Origin: JBHHZJ01 sp046758005
Lineage (GTDB): Bacteria; Pseudomonadota; Alphaproteobacteria; Kiloniellales; J153
Direction of reading: 5' to 3'
NCBI GenBank assembly: GCA_046758005.1
Contig: JBHHZJ010000003.1
Location: 14,842-78,841, forward strand
DNA length: 64,000 bases
This document shows, one piece after another, positions 1-10,136 of the stretch; position 1 is the stretch's first letter; the number at the start of each line of letters is the position of its first letter. The position numbers and the translations under genes are program-made. The notes beneath the pieces were generated by a model that did no database searches, was not told where the DNA came from, and worked only from the letters and a program-made list of their open reading frames with translations.

Positions 1-139
1 GGGGGAGCGGCTGGAGATTCCCCTCGATCTCACCGCCGCCGCGGCGCGCGGCCGTTACGGCTGCGCGGTCATCGTGCAGCAGGGGCGCAACGGCCCCATC
101 CTCGGCGCCGCCGCCATGCGCCTCGACAGCCTGGAATAG
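1..139 (+). CDS. 3' end of a truncated gene, possibly a DUF1223-type secreted thioredoxin-like protein
   Basis: An open frame enters from the left edge (codons start at base 2) and stops at TAG 137-139, giving 45 residues. The tail contains CAVIVQQGRNGPILGAAAM. A Val-Gln-rich strand followed by GPILGAA resembles the ends of DUF1223 (thioredoxin-like periplasmic) proteins, but this is recall from a very short piece. It converges with htpG, whose stop lies about 40 bases away. The frame is well supported; the family is only a suggestion. Confidence 0.5.
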   Translation, partial: GERLEIPLDLTAAAARGRYGCAVIVQQGRNGPILGAAAMRLDSLE

Positions 140-181
140 TAGGGCCGGAGCCTCTAAATCCCGGCACCCCGGAGCAGGGGA

Positions 182-2068
182 TCACCCGGCCGCGGCGAAG
201 CCGCGTTCGACCAGCATGGTCAGGCGCCGCCCAAACGCCGTGGGATCGGCCAGCGGTTCGCCCTCCAGGATGCGCGCCTGGTCGAGCAGGAGGCGCGCCG
301 CCTCCTCGAGCAGCGAGGCGGCGCCCTCGCCCGCCCCGCCGTCGGAGCTCAGCTGGGCGGCGAGGCGTCGGATCAGCGAATGGCGCGGGTTGATCTCCAG
401 GATGCGTTTGGAGACGCGGTCGAGCTGACGGTGCTGCTTGAGCAGCCGCTCCAGGTGCATGTCGAGGTCGCCCTCGTCGGCGACCAGGCACACGGCGCTG
501 TCGGTCAGGCGCTCGGAGGCGCGCACGTCCTTGACCTCGTCCTTGAGCGCCAGCTTGATGAAGGCGACGAGCGCGTCCACCCCCGCGGCCTCCGGCTGCG
601 TCTCGGCCGCCGCCTCCTTTTCCTTGCCGCCGATCTTGGAGAGGTCGGCGCCGCCGCGCGTCACCGACTTGAACGGCTTGCCCTGGTAGTCCATGACCGC
701 CGGGACCCAGAACTCGTCCACCGGGTCGGTCAGGAGCAGGACTTCGACGCCCTTGGCCGCGAAGCCCTCGAGCTGCGGGCTCTTGCGCACGGCCTCGGCG
801 TCCTCGCCGCTGATGGTGTAGATGGCGTCCTGGCCTTCGGGCATGCGCGCCACGTACTCGGCGAGGCTGGTGAGCCCGCTGCCCCGCGTCGAGGCGAATC
901 GCGCCAGCTCGAACAGCGTGTCGCGTCGGCCCGCGTCCTCGTACAGGCCTTCCTTGAGCACGGCGCCGAAGTTGTCCCAGAACCGGGCGTATTCCTCGGG
1001 CGCGTTGTCGGCCTTCTTCTTCAACTCGCCCAGCACCCTCTTGGCCACCGCGTTGCGGATCTTGGCCAGCATCGGGTTGTTCTGGAGCGCTTCGCGGCTG
1101 ATGTTGAGCGGCAGGTCCTCGGTGTCGATCACGCCGCGCAGGAAGCGCAGGTAGGGCGGCACCAGATCGGCGCAGTCGTCGGTGATGAACACCCGCTTGA
1201 CGTAGAGCTTGACGCCGTGGCGCCGCTCCGGGTGAAACAGGTCGAAGGGCTTGGCCGAGGGGATGAAGAGCAGGCCCGTGTACTCGATGACGCCTTCGGC
1301 CTTGAAGTGGAGCCTGAGCCACGGGTCGTCGAAGGCGTGGCCGACGTGGTGGTAGAACTCCCTGCACTGCTCGTCGGTAACCTCCGCCTTAGGGCGCATC
1401 CACAGCGCCGAGGCGGTATTGAGCGTCTCCTCCTTGCCGTCCTCGGCCATGACGACGGGGATCGCGATGTGGTCCGAGTAGGTCTTGACGATGCCGCGCA
1501 GGCGCGCCGGGTCCAGGAACTCGTCCTCGCCCTTCTTCAGCTTCAGCACGATGCGGGTGCCGCGCGCGGGCGCGTCGTCGGCCTCGGCCACGGTGAATTC
1601 GCCCTTGCCGTCGGAGACCCAGCGCCAGCCCGTCTCCTCGCCGGCCTTGCGGCTGAGCACCTCGACGCGCGCGGCCACCATGAAGGCGGAATAGAACCCG
1701 ACGCCGAACTGGCCGATCAGGCTGACCCGGTCGGGCTTTTGCTCGAGCTGCTGCACGAAGGCGGCGGTGCCGGAGCGGGCGATGGTGCCCAGCTGCTCGA
1801 CGAGATCGTCCCGGTTCATGCCGATGCCGTTGTCGGCCACCGTCAGCGTCCGGTCCTTGGCGTCGGTGGCCAGGCGGATCCGGTACTCGGGGTCCCCGGC
1901 CACCAGCTCCGGCTGCGTCAGCGCCGCGTACCGGAGCCGGTCGCAGGCGTCCGAGGCGTTGGAGATCAGCTCGCGCAGGAAGATCTCCTTGTGGGAGTAG
2001 AGCGAGTTGGCGACGATGTCCAACAGTCGGCTGACCTCGGCCTGGAAGCTGAGCGTCTCTTCAGACAT
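182..2068 (-). CDS. htpG: HtpG, bacterial Hsp90 chaperone
   Basis: Cytosolic ATP-dependent Hsp90-family chaperone of 628 residues, the normal length. The N-terminal GHKL ATPase domain shows LRELISNASDACDRLRY, DNGIGM and the GQFGVGFYSAF lid motif. The middle domain includes GVIDTEDLPLNISRE, and the C-terminal dimerisation domain follows. I chose ATG 2068 because a GGAGAGG ribosome site lies about 8 bases upstream; an in-frame GTG at 2077 would overlap that site. It is divergent from pcm, with about 130 bases between them. Confidence 0.97.
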   Translation of the reverse strand: MSEETLSFQAEVSRLLDIVANSLYSHKEIFLRELISNASDACDRLRYAALTQPELVAGDPEYRIRLATDAKDRTLTVADNGIGMNRDDLVEQLGTIARSGTAAFVQQLEQKPDRVSLIGQFGVGFYSAFMVAARVEVLSRKAGEETGWRWVSDGKGEFTVAEADDAPARGTRIVLKLKKGEDEFLDPARLRGIVKTYSDHIAIPVVMAEDGKEETLNTASALWMRPKAEVTDEQCREFYHHVGHAFDDPWLRLHFKAEGVIEYTGLLFIPSAKPFDLFHPERRHGVKLYVKRVFITDDCADLVPPYLRFLRGVIDTEDLPLNISREALQNNPMLAKIRNAVAKRVLGELKKKADNAPEEYARFWDNFGAVLKEGLYEDAGRRDTLFELARFASTRGSGLTSLAEYVARMPEGQDAIYTISGEDAEAVRKSPQLEGFAAKGVEVLLLTDPVDEFWVPAVMDYQGKPFKSVTRGGADLSKIGGKEKEAAAETQPEAAGVDALVAFIKLALKDEVKDVRASERLTDSAVCLVADEGDLDMHLERLLKQHRQLDRVSKRILEINPRHSLIRRLAAQLSSDGGAGEGAASLLEEAARLLLDQARILEGEPLADPTAFGRRLTMLVERGFAAAG

Positions 2069-2198
2069 GGTCGCCACCTCTCCGTTCGCTTCGGCCGATC
2101 CCGCCAGCGGTTAGGATTTCGATAAGCCGCGCCTGATATGTGGTAATAGAGGCGTTGCTGCAAGGCCCGGCCTGAGTCTTCGACGCCGGGAAACGCAA

Positions 2199-2921
2199 AT
2201 GAGCGAGGGCGCGGACATCCAAGCCAAGCGCATGGCGATGGTCGCCGAGATCGAGTCGGACGTGGCCCAGACTCGGAAGTGGCTCGGCAAGCGCGCGCTC
2301 GACCCGCGGGTTATCGCGGCCTTGGGCAAGGTGCCGCGCCACCTCTTCGTGCCCGAGGCGAACCAGCGCGCGGCCTACGAGAACCGGCCCCAGCCCATCG
2401 GCCACGGGCAGACCATCTCGCAGCCGTACATGGTCGCGATCATGAGCGACCTGGCGGCGATCGGTCCGCGAGACCGGGTGCTCGAGATCGGCACCGGCTG
2501 CGGCTACCAGACCGCGGTCCTGGCCGAGCTGGCCGAACGGGTCTACACCGTCGAGGTCGTGCCCGAGCTGGCCCGGCCCGCGGCCGAACGCCTGCGCCGC
2601 CTGGGCTACGACAACGTCGAGGTGCGCGTGGGCGACGGCGCACAGGGTTGGGCCGAGCACGCGCCCTACGACGCCATCCTGGTCGCCGCCGCGGCCTGGC
2701 GCCGGGCGCCCCCGGCCCTGATCGGGCAGCTCGCGCCCGGCGGGCGCCTGGTCGTGCCCGTGGACCGCAGCAAGGCGGCGGCGCGCTACCCCTTCACCGA
2801 CCAGGAACAGGACCTCGTGGTCATCACCAAGGACCGGGCCGGGCGCACCTCCGAGCGCAAGGTGCTGCCGGTCGCCTTCGTGCCGCTCGTCGAGGGCGGT
2901 GGCGAGGACGCCCGGCGCTGA
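2199..2921 (+). CDS. pcm: Protein-L-isoaspartate O-methyltransferase
   Basis: SAM-dependent repair enzyme that methylates isoaspartyl residues in damaged cytosolic proteins, 240 residues. The SAM-binding motif VLEIGTGCGYQTAVLAEL lies near residues 93-110, preceded by the family block PIGHGQTISQPYMVA. A short extension ends at the stop, which lies about 60 bases before the helicase start, so the two may be co-transcribed. Start ATG 2199 gives the usual N terminus. Some alphaproteobacterial relatives are annotated as PCMT-like without tested activity. Confidence 0.93.
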   Translation: MSEGADIQAKRMAMVAEIESDVAQTRKWLGKRALDPRVIAALGKVPRHLFVPEANQRAAYENRPQPIGHGQTISQPYMVAIMSDLAAIGPRDRVLEIGTGCGYQTAVLAELAERVYTVEVVPELARPAAERLRRLGYDNVEVRVGDGAQGWAEHAPYDAILVAAAAWRRAPPALIGQLAPGGRLVVPVDRSKAAARYPFTDQEQDLVVITKDRAGRTSERKVLPVAFVPLVEGGGEDARR

Positions 2922-2979
2922 GCGCGAAACGGCCCCGAAAAGCTTGCAACCGGCCCCGCGGCGTCGGATTCTGCCCGCC

Positions 2980-5519
<2,540 letters not shown>

Positions 5520-5523
<4 letters not shown>

Positions 5524-5891
5524 ACGGGCCGGCCCTGCGCCTCGACAAGTGGCTGTGGTACGCGCGCTTCTTCAAGACGCGCACACTGGCCGCGCAGGCC
5601 TGCGCCTCCGGCAAGCTGAGGATCGGCGGCGAGATCGTCTCCAAGGCGCATCACAAGGTCCGCCCCGGGGACGTGCTCACGTTCCCGCAGGGCCGGCACA
5701 TCCGGGTGATCAAAGTCCTGGCGCTCGCCGAGCGGCGCGGTCCGGCCGTCGAGGCCCGCCTGATCTACGAGGACCTGAAGCCGCCGAGCCCGGAGGGCCG
5801 CCTGCCGCAATCCGCGCCGCGCCCGCCCGGCAGCGGCCGCCCCACCAAGCACGAACGGCGCGCCCTGGAAAAGCTGCGCGACGACCTCTAG
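5520..5891 (+). CDS. S4-domain RNA-binding protein, Hsp15-like
   Basis: Small basic protein of 123 residues. The S4 fold starts with LRLDKWLWYARFFKTRTLA and continues through ASGKLRIGG and the VRPGDVLTF loop, as in Hsp15 (HslR), which binds stalled 50S-nascent chain complexes. The C terminus is Pro/Arg-rich and ends KHERRALEKLRDDL. Its ATG overlaps the helicase TGA by four bases. A ribosome or rRNA role is known for the family; the exact function here is inferred. Confidence 0.9.
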
Positions 5892-6057
5892 CGGCGGTTC
5901 CCGGAAAAATTCGAGGCCCGGCGGGCGCGGAAATGCACGGAAGATAGAAATGGTTCCTTAAGGTTAACCCAATCTTAACGATCCGGGGCCGAAAATTGCT
6001 GCAGTGCAGCGTGGCTCCGCCACGTCTGGAACGTCCCTATTCGGATTCTTAGGTGCC
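5892..6057. other. AT-rich intergenic region upstream of a possible small gene
   Basis: After the S4 gene the base composition shifts to an AT-rich stretch (about 5940-6000), unlike its surroundings. It carries the 10-mer TTAAGGTTAA at 5958-5967 and a CtrA-like box listed separately. The same 10-mer recurs at 18861-18870 in the T6SS control region. This is most likely a promoter region for the downstream small open frame or the TerB-like gene. Confidence 0.4.
5964..5979 (+). promoter_or_regulatory. CtrA-like binding site, TTAA-N7-TTAAC
   Basis: The sequence TTAACCCAATCTTAAC matches the alphaproteobacterial CtrA consensus TTAA-N7-TTAA(C) exactly, including the seven-base spacer. It sits about 90 bases before the small open frame at 6058 in a promoter-like AT-rich patch. 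The match is direct observation; binding by CtrA is inferred. Confidence 0.5.
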
Positions 6058-6264
6058 ATGGTCAGTCCCTACCTGGAACGGCCGATTCGAACCTTGGAGC
6101 AGGTCCTCGAGCAGCGCGCGCGCCGGGCGGGCGAGCCCGCCGCCGCCGGCGTTCGATCGGCCGAGGTGCCCGCCCGTTCGCTGTTGCGCGCCCGGCCGGC
6201 GCGGAGCGTGCCCGAAGACGTGCCGCAACGGCCCCGCGCGGCGTCCGAACGCCGCGCCGCGTGA
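6058..6264 (+). CDS. Small hypothetical protein, 68 residues
   Basis: ATG 6058 opens a frame beginning MVSPYLERPIRTLEQVLEQR, then an Arg/Ala/Pro-rich tail ending in ERRAA. The first 20 residues form a plausible amphipathic helix and read like real protein; the tail is low complexity. There is no strong ribosome site directly upstream. The CtrA-like box and AT-rich promoter patch just before it favour expression. An in-frame ATG at 6004 would give 86 residues. Function unknown. Confidence 0.42.
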   Translation: MVSPYLERPIRTLEQVLEQRARRAGEPAAAGVRSAEVPARSLLRARPARSVPEDVPQRPRAASERRAA

Positions 6265-6432
6265 CGCCCCTGCCCACCGGCCCCCGAGCTTGCCCGCGCG
6301 TCGAGGGGCCGGGCGGCTTGCGCGGGGCGATCCGGGCCACCAACTAGTGTGCGAATCCGACCCGTGCGAGCCGGCCAAGCCCGCACAGGACCTGGGGTTG
6401 CACGCGCCCGCGCTGCCGTGATACGCAGAGCC

Positions 6433-6906
6433 GTGATCAACCGTTTCAAGGCCTTGTTCGTGGATCGCGGGGGCGCGTCCGCGGCCCCCGGGGCCCGTCT
6501 CGGCGCCGAGGAATTCCAGGTCGCGGCGGCGGCCTTGTTGGTCGAGGCGGCGCACATGGACGACGAGTTCGATGCGCGCGAGCGGGCCAAGATCCTGGAC
6601 CTCGTCACGGCGCGTTTCGGCCTCAGCCGTGAGGAGAGCGAGAGCCTGCTCGAAGCCGCCGAGGCGCGCGTCGCCCAAGCGAGCCACCTGCTCGGCTTCA
6701 CGCGCGTGGTCAAGCAGGCCTTCAGCCACGAGGAGCGGGTCGAGCTGCTGGAAATGCTGTGGGAGGTCGCGTACGCCGACGGCGAGCTGCACGATTTCGA
6801 GGCCAGCTTGGTGCGCCGCGTCACCGGCCTGCTGCACGTGTCCGACCACGAGAGCGGGGCCGCGCGCAAGCGCGTGTTGCAGCGATTGAGCGGGTCGCGG
6901 GCCTGA
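6433..6906 (+). CDS. TerB-family protein
   Basis: About 157 residues, mostly helical and acidic, with the TerB pattern of paired helices: LVEAAHMDDEFDARERAKI, then LLEMLWEVAYADGELHDFE, ending in a VTGLLHVS helix. TerB-like domains (DUF533-like family) occur in many bacteria without proven tellurite function. The start is uncertain: GTG 6433 gives the family-like N terminus VINRFKALF, while GTG 6418 or ATG 6349 are longer alternatives. It lies about 60 bases before fdxA, so co-transcription is plausible. Confidence 0.78.
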   Translation: MINRFKALFVDRGGASAAPGARLGAEEFQVAAAALLVEAAHMDDEFDARERAKILDLVTARFGLSREESESLLEAAEARVAQASHLLGFTRVVKQAFSHEERVELLEMLWEVAYADGELHDFEASLVRRVTGLLHVSDHESGAARKRVLQRLSGSRA

Positions 6907-6968
6907 CCCCGGCCGTCGGGCCCGGGCCTCGGCGAGGCGGTCGAGCGTGGGATGAGGAGAGCTTGGAC

Positions 6969-7310
6969 ATGACGTACGTCGTCACCGAAGCCTGCATCAA
7001 GTGCAAGTACATGGACTGCGTCGAGGTGTGCCCGGTCGACTGCTTCTACGAGGGTGAGAACATGCTGGTCATCCACCCCGACGAATGCATCGACTGCGGG
7101 GTCTGCGAGCCCGAATGCCCGCCCGAGGCGATCGTGCCCGACACCGATCCGAGCGCCGAAGCCTGGTTGGAACTCAACCGGGAGTACAGCGAGAAATGGC
7201 CGAACATCACGCGCAAGGGCACGCCGCCGGCCGACGCCGACGAGTACAAGGGAATGGAGGGCAAGTACGAGAAATTTTTCAGCCCCAATCCCGGCCATAC
7301 CGACGGATGA
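6969..7310 (+). CDS. fdxA: 7Fe ferredoxin FdxA
   Basis: Cytosolic electron carrier of 113 residues. The N terminus MTYVVTEACIKCKYMDCVE and the following CPVDC give the irregular first cluster site, and CIDCGVCEPECPPEAI gives the second, the pattern of [3Fe-4S][4Fe-4S] ferredoxins. The C-terminal extension around residues 70-113 is typical of FdxA. A GAGGAGAG ribosome site precedes the ATG. The S4 gene, fdxA and carD in this order is a familiar alphaproteobacterial arrangement. Confidence 0.95.
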   Translation: MTYVVTEACIKCKYMDCVEVCPVDCFYEGENMLVIHPDECIDCGVCEPECPPEAIVPDTDPSAEAWLELNREYSEKWPNITRKGTPPADADEYKGMEGKYEKFFSPNPGHTDG

Positions 7311-7458
7311 GCCGGGCGCGGGCCGCTCTTGCGCCGGTATCGCCGTCCGGAGCCCGTCGTTCTGAGATGAATTTCCTATCATCCGGTCCCTGCGGCGTGC
7401 CGCCGGCGCGACCGCGGATCGAGCTGCGCCCCGGATCGGATTTGTTGCGGCGCAGCAC

Positions 7459-7487
7459 TTGTACCTGGCGGAAAAATAATGTATATA
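7459..7487 (+). promoter_or_regulatory. Sigma70-type promoter for the carD leader
   Basis: TTGTAC at 7459-7464 and TATATA at 7482-7487 are separated by exactly 17 bases, in an AT-rich island (GAAAAATAAT) within very GC-rich DNA. Transcription would begin near 7494, leaving a leader of about 285 bases before carD. Confidence 0.6.
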
Positions 7488-7493
7488 TAACAA

Positions 7494-7778
7494 TTTAAAG
7501 GCAGCGGGTCGCGGGCGACCGCCTTGTTGGTCCGGAGCCCGATCGTCCCGGTCGGATGGTCCTACAAGCGGGAGGGGTGCCGTAGTCACTACGGCGCCTT
7601 CGTTTTGGGACTCCGGAGAGGCCTGCTTGGGCCCGCTGACAGTGGTGCGGCCCCGTTGTGCGGGAACCGACCGCCCGATGCCCACGATCGGAGGTGTCAT
7701 CCTCCGATGATGGTGGGGACCAGCGAGCGATCGAACGAAGGACTGATGACGAAGAAACGGAGAATCAGAGAGCAGACC
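7494..7778 (+). ncRNA. Candidate structured leader or small RNA upstream of carD
   Basis: No convincing coding frame fills this stretch. It holds several stems: GGTCGC 7507-7512 with GCGACC 7515-7520; a 10-base stem 7576-7585 with 7589-7598 (core GCCGTAG-TCA-CTACGGC, one G-U pair); and a perfect 8-base stem ATCGGAGG 7687-7694 with CCTCCGAT 7701-7708. A copy of TCCGGAG near 7531 can pair with CTCCGGA near 7611 to enclose the central hairpins. I do not recognise a known RNA family. It may be the carD 5' UTR or an independent RNA. Confidence 0.35.
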
Positions 7779-8276
7779 ATGGCAAAGGGGATCGATTTCG
7801 GAGCGGGGGACTACGTCGTCTATCCAACCCACGGCGTCGGCCGGGTGTTGGGCGTGCAGACCCAGGAAATTTCCGGTCAGAAGCTGAAGCTGATCGTCAT
7901 CAAGTTCGAGAAGGATCGCATGACCTTGCGCGTTCCCGTGGAGAAGGCGCAGGATTCGGGACTGCGCAAGCTGTCCAGCCGCAAGCTCATGGACACGGCG
8001 CTGGCCACCCTCAAGGGCCGCAGCCGGGTCAAGCGGACGATGTGGAGCCGGCGCGCCCAGGAGTACGAGGCCAAGATCAACTCCGGCGACCCGGTCTCGA
8101 TCGCCGAGGTGGTCCGCGACCTGCACCGCAACTCCGATCAGCCGGACCAGTCGTACAGCGAGCGCCAGATGTACCAGGCCGCGCTCGACCGGCTGGCGCG
8201 CGAGCTGGCCGCCGTCGAGAAGATCGACGAGACCGCGGCCGCACACAAGCTGGAAGAGCTTCTCACGGCGGCGTAA
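7779..8276 (+). CDS. carD: CarD/CdnL-family RNA polymerase-binding regulator
   Basis: 165 residues. The N-terminal RNA polymerase-interacting Tudor-like domain reads GDYVVYPTHGVGRVLGVQ, continues through FEKDRMTLRVPV and is followed by the helical DNA-binding domain ending in LEELLTAA. CarD/CdnL stabilises open complexes at rRNA and other sigma70 promoters and is usually essential. ATG 7779 gives the standard N terminus MAKGIDFGAGDY; ATG 7746 (MTKKRRIREQT...) has a good GAAGGA site and is a real alternative adding 11 residues. Confidence 0.94.
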   Translation: MAKGIDFGAGDYVVYPTHGVGRVLGVQTQEISGQKLKLIVIKFEKDRMTLRVPVEKAQDSGLRKLSSRKLMDTALATLKGRSRVKRTMWSRRAQEYEAKINSGDPVSIAEVVRDLHRNSDQPDQSYSERQMYQAALDRLARELAAVEKIDETAAAHKLEELLTAA

Positions 8277-8397
8277 GCTGCGCCCGGGTCCGGCGCCGCG
8301 GCCGGGCCCGGACGGTCGGCGTCCGTCCATCTCGCCAACGGCCCGGTGTGGCGCCGCCCGCGCCCCGCGGCCCAGCAGGAGAGCGTCTGCCGGCGCG

Positions 8398-9198
8398 ATG
8401 ATGGATCGGCAGAAATTCGCTGTGTTGCGCGCCGCCCGCCGGGTCTGGGCGGTGGGGGCGATTCACGCCGAGGCCGAGCGCCTCGACCGCGTGCACGCCA
8501 GGCTGTGGCCCCGGCTCGAGCCGTGCGACCGCATCGTCTACCTCGGCAACATGATCGGCCGCGGCCCGGCGACGCGCCAGACGCTCGATTCCCTGCTCCG
8601 GTTCCGCCTCGCCGTGCTGGCGCGGCCGCACAGCGACGCCGAGGACGTCGTCTACCTGCGCGGCAGCCAGGAGGAGATGTGGCAGAAGCTGCTCCAGCTT
8701 CAGTTCGCCTCGGACCCGCGCGGGGTGCTGGAATGGATGCTCGGCCAGGGTGTCGGCGCCACCCTCGAATCCTACGGCGTGCGGGTGCCGGACGCCTTGC
8801 GCGAGGCCGCCACGGGCACCGTGTCGCTGACCCGCTGGACCGGCCACCTGCGTCAGGCGATCCAGGGCCGGCCCGGGCACTTCCAGATCATGTCCGCCCT
8901 GCGCCGGGCGGCCTACACCGACGACGGCTCGTTGTTGTTCGTCAATGCCGGCCTCGACCCGTCGCGCCCGATCGAGGCGCAGAGCGACAGCTTCTGGTGG
9001 AGCGGCGGGGCGTTCCATCGCATCGCCGAGCCGTATGGGACCTTCCGGCGCATCCTGCGCGGGTTCGACCCGAGCCACGCCGGCTTCGCGGTCACCGCCT
9101 ACACCGCCACGCTCGACGCCGGCTGCGGCTTCGGCGGCCCGCTGATCGCCGCCTGCGTGACCCCGGACGGCGAGATCATCGACATGATCGAGGGCTGA
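8398..9198 (+). CDS. Degenerate calcineurin-like phosphatase-fold protein
   Basis: 266 residues with the layout of PP2A/ApaH-like phosphatases but altered metal sites. The first motif is VGAIHAE (residues 19-25, family GDIHG), the second is YLGNMIGRGP (about 48-57, family GDYIDRGP), the third is RGSQEE (88-93, family GNHE). VNAGLDPSRP and LDAGCGFGG match the late VHAGLDPSRP and DTGAVFGG blocks, with the His changed to Asn. Apart from His23, most expected metal ligands are replaced, so a non-catalytic role is likely. It follows carD by about 120 bases on the same strand. Confidence 0.8.
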   Translation: MMDRQKFAVLRAARRVWAVGAIHAEAERLDRVHARLWPRLEPCDRIVYLGNMIGRGPATRQTLDSLLRFRLAVLARPHSDAEDVVYLRGSQEEMWQKLLQLQFASDPRGVLEWMLGQGVGATLESYGVRVPDALREAATGTVSLTRWTGHLRQAIQGRPGHFQIMSALRRAAYTDDGSLLFVNAGLDPSRPIEAQSDSFWWSGGAFHRIAEPYGTFRRILRGFDPSHAGFAVTAYTATLDAGCGFGGPLIAACVTPDGEIIDMIEG

Positions 9199-9332
9199 GC
9201 GGCGCGGCGGGTCGGTCGTCCGCGAAGGGCATGGGCGCGGCGCTCGGCTCGCGCGCGCGGTCGAACACGATGGCCGCCCCTCCCGTTTCACGCCGCTTGC
9301 GACGGCCGGGCCGGAGGGTCCGGCCCGATCGG

Positions 9333-9797
9333 TTATTCCTCGATCAACTGTTCGACGTGCCAGCGTTCGGCCAGCATCCCGCCTTCGAGCCGGTAGATGT
9401 CCGCGATCTGAAAGTTGATCTTGTTGTTGCCGTGCGTGACGCCGTGCAGCCGGCCGTGGACCATCACGATGTCGCCGTCGGCGGCGACGTGATAGACGTC
9501 GATTGTGTATTCGCGGAACCGTTTGAACAGGGTCGCATAGTACGTCTTGAAGCCGTCGAGGCCCTGCGTGGGGCGGTACAGGTGCTGCACGAAGTCGGGC
9601 GCGACGAGCTGATCGGCGATGTCCAGGTTGCGCCCGTTGATGATCTGTTCGACGACTTCCAGGACGATCGCCTTGTTCGCCGCCGTGCGCGGATCGGATT
9701 GCGCGCGCGCGGGCGCGCTCGCGATCGTGGCGGCAAGGCATGCGGCCAGGACGACGAAAGGCAGTCGCGCGGGAATGAGTGATACCGATGAGCGCAC
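9333..9797 (-). CDS. SnoaL-like (NTF2-fold) secreted protein
   Basis: About 154 residues. A hydrophobic stretch LPFVVLAACLAATIASAPARAQ looks like a signal peptide. The mature part has the SnoaL/ester-cyclase pattern: IINGRNLDIADQLVAPDFV, QGLDGFKTYYATLFKRF, VHGRLHGVTHGN and a final GGMLAERWHVEQLIEE. The start is unsure: GTG 9797 gives a compact signal peptide, whereas ATG 9863 adds an Arg-rich leader and would sit just downstream of an 18-base inverted repeat. Neither has a good ribosome site. It lies downstream of the DUF4384 gene on the same strand. Substrate unknown. Confidence 0.82.
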   Translation of the reverse strand: MRSSVSLIPARLPFVVLAACLAATIASAPARAQSDPRTAANKAIVLEVVEQIINGRNLDIADQLVAPDFVQHLYRPTQGLDGFKTYYATLFKRFREYTIDVYHVAADGDIVMVHGRLHGVTHGNNKINFQIADIYRLEGGMLAERWHVEQLIEE

Positions 9798-10136
9798 GAG
9801 GTGACTCGGGCGCTCGTCGGTATCCGCGCGCCGGGTTGGCCTTGGGCGGCGGCGCGCAAACATAGGACGAAATACCAGCGAGCGGATGACTTCATCCGCT
9901 CGCTGGTATGAGCCGAAAGCGGTGCCGACGAGCGTGTTCATGCCGGTGTCTCCAACGAGGAATCGGCGCCGAATCGGCGCGCGGCGTCCTTGCGCCGAGC
10001 GCCATAAGAGGGGAAGACGCGCCGCACGGTCAAACAAATACCGTCGTCCCGCGCGCCCGCCAATGACGGCGCGCCGCGCCGCAATAAATCGATTTCGTAC
10101 CTGCGGCGCCAGCGGCGCGGTCCCGGGCCGGGGCCG
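9798..10136. other. Intergenic region between the DUF4384 and SnoaL-like genes
   Basis: About 340 bases without a supported gene if GTG 9797 is the downstream start. Its clear feature is the perfect inverted repeat at 9872-9909. The remainder is GC-rich and I see no terminator with a T-run. Confidence 0.4.
9872..9909. repeat. 18-bp perfect inverted repeat with 2-base spacer
   Basis: ATACCAGCGAGCGGATGA at 9872-9889 is followed by the spacer CT and its exact reverse complement TCATCCGCTCGCTGGTAT at 9892-9909. Such a perfect 38-base palindrome could be a strong RNA hairpin or a dimeric operator. No T-run follows on either strand. On the minus strand it ends 8 bases before the alternative ATG (9861-9863) of the SnoaL-like gene. 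Confidence 0.9.

Noticed and set aside
7494..7660. 6S RNA in the fdxA-carD gap
   Set aside because: Stems exist, but I could not recognise the 6S central bubble or closing stem; kept only as an unassigned structured region.
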